A stretch of 14,001 nt of DNA from Cytophagales bacterium (GTDB lineage Bacteria; Bacteroidota; Bacteroidia; Cytophagales; Cyclobacteriaceae), in the NCBI GenBank assembly GCA_003537495.1, contig DPSB01000199.1, forward strand, positions 1 through 14,001. Reading direction: 5' to 3'. The position numbers were made by a program, and so were the translations under genes. The notes beneath the pieces are model-generated. The model was not told the origin of the DNA and ran no database searches. It saw only the letters and a list, made by a program, of their open reading frames with translations. Numbering within the stretch: position 1 is the stretch's first letter; each line of letters opens with the position of its first letter. Below, piece by piece: positions 8,040 to 14,001 of this stretch.

Positions 8040-8390
8040 ATGACAAATAAAGAACTTGAAAGCAGATTGATTGACTTTTCAGTTATGATAATTAGACTGA
8101 TAAATGAACTTCCCGAAGATCGTGTTGTAAATCATCTTACTGGACAACTTTTGCGATCTACAACTTCACCTGCCTTGAATTATGGTGAAGCTTTGGGTGC
8201 AGAATCAAAAAAAGACTTTGTTCACAAACTTGGGATAGTGTTGAAAGAACTTCGGGAGTCGTATAATTGCCTGAGAATACTTTCTGGAGCAGGTTACCTG
8301 CAGGCCGAACATTCCACATTAAAAGAATGTAATGAGTTGATTTCAATCTTTGTGAAGTCAATTGAAACAACCAAACGTAATATGGAGTAG
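8040..8390 (+). CDS. Four-helix-bundle protein, 23S rRNA intervening-sequence (S23) family
   Basis: Small all-helical protein of 116 aa. The family was first noticed as ORFs inside intervening sequences of 23S rRNA in Leptospira and others, and now occurs widely as solitary genes; its biochemical role is unknown to me. Family hallmarks are visible: SRLIDFSVMIIRLINELP near the N-terminus, QLLRSTTSPALNYGEALGAES (about 36-56), then DFVHKLGIVLKELRESYNCLRIL. The start ATG has a clear Shine-Dalgarno GGAG at 8031-8034 with 5-nt spacing, which few other genes here have. The gene is bracketed by a 20-bp inverted repeat (8006-8025 and 8411-8430) and sits between GH3 and dxr on the same strand, as if inserted in an operon. 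The coding sequence appears intact. Confidence 0.93.
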   Translation: MTNKELESRLIDFSVMIIRLINELPEDRVVNHLTGQLLRSTTSPALNYGEALGAESKKDFVHKLGIVLKELRESYNCLRILSGAGYLQAEHSTLKECNELISIFVKSIETTKRNME

Positions 8391-8410
8391 TTCCTCAAAT
8401 CAACAATCCT

Positions 8411-8430
8411 AAATCTAAACTCACTAATCA
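8411..8430 (-). repeat. Right arm of the 20-bp imperfect inverted repeat
   Basis: AAATCTAAACTCACTAATCA on the plus strand. Its reverse complement differs from 8006-8025 at two positions, and its last ten bases are an exact inverted copy of 7992-8001. It lies between the four-helix-bundle stop and the dxr start. Confidence 0.8.
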
Positions 8431-8438
8431 CAAGTCAA

Positions 8439-9599
8439 TTGCAGTCTGATAAAAAGAAAATAGCCATCCTCGGCTCTACCGGTTCCATCGGCACGCAAGC
8501 GCTCGAAGTAATTGCAGCACATCCAGATGTGTTTGAAGTGGAGGTTTTAACTGCGCAGCGTAATGCTGATTTGCTCATTGAACAATCTGTTAAATTTAAA
8601 CCCAATGCCGTTGTTATTGGAGATGATGCCCATTACGAAAAAGTTAAAGCTGCGCTGATACCACTGGATATAAAAGTTTATGCTGGCGAAAATGCACTGG
8701 CTTCGGTAGTGCAGATGGAATCTATTGATCTTGTACTTACAGCCCTGGTGGGTTATTCAGGTTTAAAACCAACAATCAAAGCCATTGAAGCTGGTAAAAA
8801 TATCGCATTAGCGAATAAAGAAACGTTAGTGGTTGCCGGTGAATTGATCACCCGACTTGCGGCCGAAAAAGGTGTAAACATTTATCCGGTTGATTCAGAG
8901 CACTCAGCCATTTTTCAATGTTTGGTGGGTGAGTTTCATAATCCGATTGAGAAAATTATTTTGACTGCATCGGGCGGACCATTCCGCGGAAAGAAAAAGA
9001 ATGAACTGGCCCATGTTACCAAAGCGCAAGCACTAAAACACCCTAACTGGACGATGGGTGCTAAAGTAACGATCGATTCGGCTTCGCTTATGAACAAAGG
9101 CCTGGAAGTAATTGAAGCAAAGTGGCTTTTTGGGCTAAAACCAGAACAAGTGGAGGTAGTGGTGCATCCGCAATCCATTATACATTCGTTGGTGCAGTTT
9201 GAAGATGGTTCCATAAAAGCACAACTGGGCCTGCCCGATATGCGTTTACCCATTCAATTTGCAATGAGCTACCCTAATCGGATTAAAAGTAATTTCCCAA
9301 GATTCGACTTCACCCAGTATCCCGCCCTTACTTTTGAAAAGCCCGATACCGAAACTTTTCGTAATCTTGCACTCGCATTTGAAGCACTGGGACGAGGTGG
9401 TAACATGCCGTGCGTATTGAATGCAGCCAACGAGATTGCCGTACAAGAGTTCTTACAGGATCGGATTGGATTTTTACAAATGTCGGACGTAGTGGAACAA
9501 TGTCTGAGCAAAATAAAGTATGTAGCCAATCCTGCCTTTGAGGATTATGTGAATACGGATAAAGAAACGAGAATTAAAGCCAAAGAACTGATTAACTGA
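8439..9599 (+). CDS. dxr: 1-deoxy-D-xylulose 5-phosphate reductoisomerase
   Basis: Second enzyme of the MEP isoprenoid pathway: it rearranges and reduces DXP to 2-C-methyl-D-erythritol 4-phosphate with NADPH and a divalent metal. The 386-aa length is normal. Visible are the NADPH loop GSTGSIG (12-18), LANKETLV (124-131), metal ligands Asp152 and Glu154 in VDSEHSAIFQ and Glu223 in NKGLEVIEA, ASGGPFR (177-183), HPNWTMG and HPQSIIHS. The start is a TTG at 8439. No ATG or GTG occurs in frame between the preceding stop (8388-8390) and the first conserved residues, and no Shine-Dalgarno is seen. The inverted-repeat cassette ends 8 nt upstream, so the original start region may have been replaced. 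The stop overlaps the rseP start as ATGA. Identification is certain. Confidence 0.98.
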   Translation: MQSDKKKIAILGSTGSIGTQALEVIAAHPDVFEVEVLTAQRNADLLIEQSVKFKPNAVVIGDDAHYEKVKAALIPLDIKVYAGENALASVVQMESIDLVLTALVGYSGLKPTIKAIEAGKNIALANKETLVVAGELITRLAAEKGVNIYPVDSEHSAIFQCLVGEFHNPIEKIILTASGGPFRGKKKNELAHVTKAQALKHPNWTMGAKVTIDSASLMNKGLEVIEAKWLFGLKPEQVEVVVHPQSIIHSLVQFEDGSIKAQLGLPDMRLPIQFAMSYPNRIKSNFPRFDFTQYPALTFEKPDTETFRNLALAFEALGRGGNMPCVLNAANEIAVQEFLQDRIGFLQMSDVVEQCLSKIKYVANPAFEDYVNTDKETRIKAKELIN

Positions 9600-10966
9600 T
9601 GGAAGGAGCAATTATGACGGCCCAGCTATTGCTGAGTCTTTCAATTTTAATAGCAGTACACGAGTGGGGTCACTACATCACTGCCCGTATGTTCAATATT
9701 CGGGTAGAAAAGTTTTATCTCTTTTTCGATTTTCTTTTCCCCATGGCCAACGTGCTCAACTTCTCGTTGGTGAAGTATAAGAAAGGCGATACCGAATTTG
9801 GTATTGGTTGGTTCCCATTAGGCGGTTATGTAAAAATTGCCGGTATGGTGGATGAAAGCATGGACAAGGAACAGATGAAAGCTGAGCCTCAACCATGGGA
9901 GTTTAGAGCCAAACCAGCCTGGCAACGCCTGATTGTAATGATGGGTGGTATTATTGTTAACGTGATTGTAGGCATACTGATTTTTATCGGGCTTACCTAT
10001 GCTTATGGCGATCGGTATATTTTGAATGATTATGTAAACGCGCACGGTGGTGTGCAGGCATTGGAATTAGCAGAGCAAATCGGTATTAAAACCGGAGACA
10101 AGATTATTAAGATTAATGGCAAGCCGTTCGAGTATTTTGATGATACCTCCAAGCCGAGTGTGCTGCTTTCCGAAAATTCTTCTTACACTGTGTTGAGAGG
10201 CGATCAGGAAATAGAAATTCCTATACCAGAAAATTTTATTGAGCAGTTCGATAGAAAGGAAGCATTGGCCATGTTTGTTCTTCCAAGAAGAATTCCATTG
10301 GTTGATGAAGTTTCAAAAGGTACGATGGCCGATCGTATTGGTTTAAAGCAGGGCGATTTGATTGTAGCGATGCAAGGCCAACCTATTACCTACCATGATG
10401 AACTAAAGGCAATTACTCAGGACTTTAAAGGCGATTCGCTACAATTCACTGTAAAGCGTGGAGATCAACTCTTGTCTTTTAAAGAATATTTTAAAGGTGA
10501 AACAAGCATCGGCTTTTATGTGCCCAATCAAATTGTTCCGGTTGAAGGCGAAAAGCAAGTAAACTACTCGTTTGGCGAATCAATAGCACAAGGGCCGGGT
10601 CGGGCGTTTGGAGTTATTGTAGTTCAATTAAAAGCTTTTAAGAAAATTTTTACTGGCCAGATGTCTTTGCGTAAATCCTTATCAGGTCCTGTTGGAATGG
10701 CCAAAGCTTATGGCGGCAAGTGGGATTGGTATAACTTCTGGCGGATGACGGGTTTGCTTTCGATGGTACTTGCGTTTATGAACTTCTTGCCAATACCCGC
10801 ATTAGATGGCGGTTATGTCATGTTCTTATTATACGAGATGGTAAGTGGACGCGAGCCATCAGAGAAATTTTTTGAGAATGCCATTAAAGTAGGAATGGCC
10901 ATTCTGCTTGTGCTAATGGTGTTTGTATTCTATAATGATATTGCGAAGTTGATTACGGGTAATTAA
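9599..10966 (+). CDS. rseP: RseP-type site-2 intramembrane zinc metalloprotease
   Basis: Membrane protease of family M50B. In E. coli the relative cleaves anti-sigma factor RseA after a first cut and clears signal-peptide remnants; the substrate here is unknown. In 455 aa, the first membrane segment carries HEWGH (21-25, zinc ligands and catalytic Glu22). A second hydrophobic segment follows RAKPAWQRL (IVNVIVGILIFIGL). PDZ-like periplasmic regions follow, including GTMADRIGLKQGDLIVAMQG. The third zinc ligand is Asp403 in LPIPALDGG, and a last membrane segment lies near the C-terminus. The chosen start (ATG 9599) overlaps the dxr stop. A second ATG at 9614 has an excellent Shine-Dalgarno, GGAAGGAG (9601-9608), and would remove only MEGAI, so either may be used. 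Coexpression with dxr is clear, and a terminator follows the gene. Confidence 0.97.
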   Translation: MEGAIMTAQLLLSLSILIAVHEWGHYITARMFNIRVEKFYLFFDFLFPMANVLNFSLVKYKKGDTEFGIGWFPLGGYVKIAGMVDESMDKEQMKAEPQPWEFRAKPAWQRLIVMMGGIIVNVIVGILIFIGLTYAYGDRYILNDYVNAHGGVQALELAEQIGIKTGDKIIKINGKPFEYFDDTSKPSVLLSENSSYTVLRGDQEIEIPIPENFIEQFDRKEALAMFVLPRRIPLVDEVSKGTMADRIGLKQGDLIVAMQGQPITYHDELKAITQDFKGDSLQFTVKRGDQLLSFKEYFKGETSIGFYVPNQIVPVEGEKQVNYSFGESIAQGPGRAFGVIVVQLKAFKKIFTGQMSLRKSLSGPVGMAKAYGGKWDWYNFWRMTGLLSMVLAFMNFLPIPALDGGYVMFLLYEMVSGREPSEKFFENAIKVGMAILLVLMVFVFYNDIAKLITGN

Positions 10967-10989
10967 TTCCCTATGAATACCAGAAAATT

Positions 10990-11015
10990 AAAGGCATCGA
11001 ATGGTGCCTTTTTTT
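10990..11015 (+). terminator. Rho-independent terminator after rseP
   Basis: Stem AAAGGCATC (10990-10998) and GGTGCCTTT (11003-11011) with loop GAAT. This gives nine pairs including one G-T, and the run of seven T extends to 11015. It lies 24 nt after the rseP stop and ends the GH3-dxr-rseP unit. Confidence 0.88.
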
Positions 11016-11103
11016 ATTTTCGCTAACTTAATTTTTAAGAGCTTGTCTTAAATCTTCGCTAATTTATTACTGCTTTTGTTTATTTTTATTTGAGCGCACA
11101 TCA

Positions 11104-11932
11104 ATGTCTAAAAGTAAAACTATACACGTACAGGGGACAGTGATAACAATCCTACGGAATGAATCAAGTGATTTTGTTTCGCTTACTGATATTGCGCGTT
11201 ACAAAGATGTAGAGCGCACTGATACCATTATTCAAAATTGGCTTAGGAATAGAAACACAAATAGAATTATTGGGTTTTTGGGAACAATTGTACAATCCTG
11301 ATTTTAACCCCCTCGAATTCGATGGGTTTAGAAAGCAGGCTGGATTAAATAGTTTTACCTTAACACCTAAACAATGGATAGAAAAAACAAATGCGAAAGG
11401 CATTGTTTCGAAATCAGGCCGATACGGAGGAACTTTTGCCCACAAAGATATAGCCTTTGAATTTGCCTCCTGGATTTCAATCGAATTTAAGCTCTACATC
11501 ATTAAAGAATTCCAAAGACTGAAAGATGTTGAGAACGATCGTCTCAAATTAGACTGGAGCCTTCAACGCACACTCGCCAAAGTAAATTACCATATACATA
11601 CTGATGCCATTAAAGAGAATTTGATCCCCAAAGAATTATCCAAAAGTCAAATGGTATTTATTTATGCTAATGAAGCAGACTTATTAAATGTGGCCTTATT
11701 TGGAACTACGGCAAAACAATGGCGTGAAGCAAATCCAGAGGCAGATGGAAATATAAGGGATGTGGCAACGCTGGAGCAATTGGTAGTGCTTTCGAACCTG
11801 GAGAGTATCAATGCTGTACTCATTCATCAAGGATTGCAGCAAACAGAGCGACTTATTCAACTGAATAAGATTGCGATCACCCAAATGAAATCGCTCGTAA
11901 ATCGTTCTGACAGAACCAAGAAAATTAAATAA
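11104..11932 (+). pseudogene. KilA-N domain DNA-binding protein, broken by a +1 frameshift
   Basis: KilA-N is a DNA-binding domain of phages, large DNA viruses and bacterial accessory genes; in Bacteroidota solitary genes of this type are frequent and their function is unclear. Frame 1 runs from ATG 11104 (MSKSKTIHVQGT, then FVSLTDIARYKD, IIQNWLRNRNT) and stops at 11301. The rest continues in the next frame: IELLGFWEQLYNP from 11261, then LTPKQWIEKTNAKG, SGRYGGTFAHKDIAFEFASWIS, ANEADLLNVALFG and NLESINAVLIHQGL, to 11932. One extra A in AAA at 11259-11261 explains the break; without it a 275-residue protein reads through. The downstream frame could start at TTG 11270 but would lack the N-terminal part of KilA-N. 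The coding sequence after the break is intact, so the lesion is recent, a sequence error, or bypassed. Confidence 0.85.
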
Positions 11933-11969
11933 AGGCTTACTTAAGAAACGCCTAAAGTTGTTGGGCAAA

Positions 11970-13949
11970 CTACTCCTGCTTCGAAATCTCAAACTCAACC
12001 CTGCGGTTTAATTGTTTGTGATCATCGGTAATTTCCTGCACAATTGGTTTTGAACTACCATAGCCAATGGCTTCAATGCGAATAGTATCAATTTTAAATT
12101 GGGTTACTAAATACTGCTTAATGGCATCGGCCCGTGCCTGCGAAAGTTTCAGATTGGCTTCTTCTTTACCAGCCGAATCGGTATGACCGGAGATTTTCAA
12201 ATGCAGATTGGGATGATCGATCAGAAAGTTTGCAATCTTATCCAAATCGGTATGCATTTCGGGTAAAATGTTAGCCTTACCATTTTCAAACTCCAGCGAT
12301 TGAAACGCGATCTTACTTTCAATCGGTTCGGCAATTTTATTAATCTCCGTTTCTCCATCCATAAAGAAGATTTCTTCAATTCGGAAAAAATCATCGCCCT
12401 GAATAATCAACAGGTAGTTGCGTTTGTTGATCAAACTAAAATCAAACGAACCATCATCGCGAATGTATTTAGGGGCCACTTCCACGCCTTCATCTAAGTC
12501 AATTACTGAAACAATTCCTTTTACCGGTTTTCCATCGGGATCTTTCAGTGTTCCTTTCAGTTTAGTTACCGCTTCGGGTTGAGCTTCCATAGGCACTGGA
12601 AAGGAATGCAGATCCAGATTTTTTAAGTCTTCTTCAACTGATCGCGCGTAATACAGATTCTCCGATTTCGAATCCATCGTAAAATAATATTCACTGCCGC
12701 CACCGTTTACCAGTGGCCCTGTGTTTATCGGTTCGCTCCAGGCACCTTCAGTGCGAGAGGATTTATAAATGTCAAACTCGCCAAAGTTTAGTGGATGTCC
12801 GTTAGAACTAAAGTAAAGTACATTGAACTTATGATGAAAGAACGGGCTTACCTCACTTTGAATGGTGTTAATGATAGGGCCGGCATTCAGGGCTTTACTC
12901 CAGGCACCTTTTTTATCTTTCACTGCAAAGTAGATATCGGATAGGCCAAAGCTACCGGCCCTGTTGGATGCAAAATACAACGTATCGCCTCCGTGTGTTA
13001 GCGATGGGTGCGAATCCCAACCGGCACTGTTAATGTTTGGACCCAGGTTTTTAACATCGCCCCAGGTACTATCTGCCTTGAGAATGGCAACATACAAATC
13101 GCAATTGCCCAGCCCATCGGGCGCTTCGCACCTTGAAAAGAAAAGTGATTTGCCATCGCGACTCAAGCAAGCCGAACCTTCGTTGTATTTGGAGTTAATG
13201 CTTTTAAAAGGTTGCGCATCATCCCAATAATCTTCCACTTTACGGCTGAAGAATAAATCTTCATTGTAACTGCGATCCATGTTTTCATTTCGTTTCGAGG
13301 TAAACAGAATTAAATCATCGGTGTTGCCCGCAGTAGGGCCATAGTCTTCCTTATCAGAATTAATGTAGCCACCCATATTTACCAAAACCGATTGTGGAGG
13401 ACGCAGTGTATCAATGTCTTTGCGATACTCAACTAACTTATAATAGAAGTCAAGCGGCACATAATTTTCTTTCTTGTCAGGATCAATCATCTGGTGGCGC
13501 TTATAAATCTCGTTAATGTCCAACCCTTGTTGATGGTGCTTCAATACAAGTTTATACAACAACAATGCTTCACCGGCAGGTCCTTGTGTTTCGCTCAACT
13601 TTGCCAATCGCCACAGCATAGCTACATTCTTGCTAAAGTTTTCAATTCCAAAATTTTTGATGTAGGCTTTCAGCTCGGCATACATTTGTGCTTCCTGGCC
13701 GGGCTTATCCAATGCTCTTATTTTCTGAAGTTTTGCATTGTCGTAATAGAAGGCAAGTTTGTTTACGTTGGGAAACAGAAATATGTCAGACTGGCTGTAA
13801 GTGGCAACGGTATCGTCCAGTTTCACCACCCCACCTTTTTTAAAACCTTTTTTCTCCTTTTGAGCGTAAACAGGAGTTGCCAACGCAATTAATATCCATA
13901 AAAGCGCTAATAAACAGTAGGTTGAATGGGCTCTTCTTGGTTTTAACAT
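11970..13949 (-). CDS. PD40 propeller/OmpA-domain envelope protein, PorE-like architecture
   Basis: Secreted 659-aa protein probably fixed to peptidoglycan in the periplasm. A Sec signal peptide (1-29, cleavage after PVYA) is followed by a helical, TPR-like region (about 60-160), a PD40/WD40-like propeller (about 190-450, with repeats of the type LYFASNRAGSFGLSDIYFA and NVLYFSSNGHPLNFGEFDIY), a carboxypeptidase-regulatory-like beta domain (463-535), and an OmpA C-terminal domain (552-659). In the last, SGHTDSAG holds Asp591 and ARADAIK holds Arg606, spaced like the diaminopimelate-binding pair of OmpA (15 residues), and it ends with LNRRVEFEI. This order matches PorE of the Porphyromonas type IX secretion system, but paralogues of the same build are many. 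No lipobox is seen, although PorE is a lipoprotein. No other secretion genes are nearby. The ATG at 13949 suits the signal peptide. Confidence 0.92.
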   Translation of the reverse strand: MLKPRRAHSTYCLLALLWILIALATPVYAQKEKKGFKKGGVVKLDDTVATYSQSDIFLFPNVNKLAFYYDNAKLQKIRALDKPGQEAQMYAELKAYIKNFGIENFSKNVAMLWRLAKLSETQGPAGEALLLYKLVLKHHQQGLDINEIYKRHQMIDPDKKENYVPLDFYYKLVEYRKDIDTLRPPQSVLVNMGGYINSDKEDYGPTAGNTDDLILFTSKRNENMDRSYNEDLFFSRKVEDYWDDAQPFKSINSKYNEGSACLSRDGKSLFFSRCEAPDGLGNCDLYVAILKADSTWGDVKNLGPNINSAGWDSHPSLTHGGDTLYFASNRAGSFGLSDIYFAVKDKKGAWSKALNAGPIINTIQSEVSPFFHHKFNVLYFSSNGHPLNFGEFDIYKSSRTEGAWSEPINTGPLVNGGGSEYYFTMDSKSENLYYARSVEEDLKNLDLHSFPVPMEAQPEAVTKLKGTLKDPDGKPVKGIVSVIDLDEGVEVAPKYIRDDGSFDFSLINKRNYLLIIQGDDFFRIEEIFFMDGETEINKIAEPIESKIAFQSLEFENGKANILPEMHTDLDKIANFLIDHPNLHLKISGHTDSAGKEEANLKLSQARADAIKQYLVTQFKIDTIRIEAIGYGSSKPIVQEITDDHKQLNRRVEFEISKQE

Positions 13950-14001
13950 GGCTAATCTGTTTAAAAATCGAATAATTTTAACTCATAACCAAAAACGCTG
14001 G

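Larger units (their letters stand above)
7992..8430 (+). mobile_element. Putative inserted cassette: four-helix-bundle gene with terminal inverted repeats
   Basis: A 439-bp segment runs from the tandem left repeat to the end of the right repeat. It holds one gene with its own ribosome binding site and nothing that resembles a transposase. The left edge coincides with the GH3 stop codon, and the right edge is 8 nt before the only available dxr start. The architecture resembles the intervening sequences of 23S rRNA, where complementary ends form a stem around the same gene family, but here it is between protein genes. That it is mobile is inference; no target duplication is evident. Confidence 0.5.

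Noticed and set aside
11270..11932. Independent gene starting at TTG 11270
   Set aside because: It would lack the N-terminal part of the KilA-N domain, which is present in the preceding frame; a frameshift explains both pieces.
11933..11953. AGGC/GCCT inverted repeat after the KilA-N gene as a terminator
   Set aside because: Only four pairs with a 13-nt loop and no T-tract; too weak to call.

Overview
The window looks like chromosome of a free-living member of the Bacteroidota, most likely of the Cytophagales type. The grounds are a near-perfect Bacteroidota sigma promoter (TTTG, 19 nt, TATTTTTG), few Shine-Dalgarno sites, a MutA/MutB heteromeric methylmalonyl-CoA mutase, a bacterial GH3-family gene, and a large periplasmic protein joining PD40 propeller, carboxypeptidase-regulatory and OmpA domains. 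The assignment is inference from gene content and promoter style; no rRNA is present to confirm it.

Layout. On the minus strand at the left are mutA and mutB (3264 down to 59). They overlap by ATGA and encode the B12-dependent mutase that interconverts methylmalonyl-CoA and succinyl-CoA. The mutA product is unusually short. A possible further gene begins at 41 and leaves the window. Divergent from mutA is dnaA (3468-4895, plus), with a promoter candidate and an 8-bp-stem palindrome in its leader. dnaA converges, with a 5-nt gap, on a membrane-anchored HtrA/Deg serine protease (6331-4901, minus). Divergent from the protease is a plus-strand gene group: a GH3-family adenylating enzyme (6492-7994), a small four-helix-bundle gene of the 23S-rRNA-intervening-sequence family (8040-8390), dxr (8439-9599) and rseP (9599-10966). 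It closes with a clear intrinsic terminator at 10990-11015. Next is a solitary KilA-N domain gene broken by a one-base frameshift (11104-11932), convergent with a PorE-like PD40/OmpA protein on the minus strand (13949-11970).

How the genes relate. dxr (isoprenoid precursor synthesis by the MEP pathway) and rseP (site-2 intramembrane protease) overlap by ATGA and are surely cotranscribed. rseP, the HtrA-type protease and the OmpA-like protein all concern the envelope. mutAB serves propionate or succinate metabolism. dnaA initiates replication, but no DnaA-box cluster or origin was recognised here.

The most notable structure is around the four-helix-bundle gene. It is bracketed by a 20-bp inverted repeat (18/20 match) and has a tandem copy of part of the left arm. 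The left repeat block begins exactly at the GH3 stop codon, and the right arm ends 8 nt before a dxr gene that has only a TTG start. This makes the segment from 7992 to 8430 look like a discrete 439-bp cassette dropped into an operon, with an architecture like that of intervening sequences in 23S rRNA, but located between protein genes.
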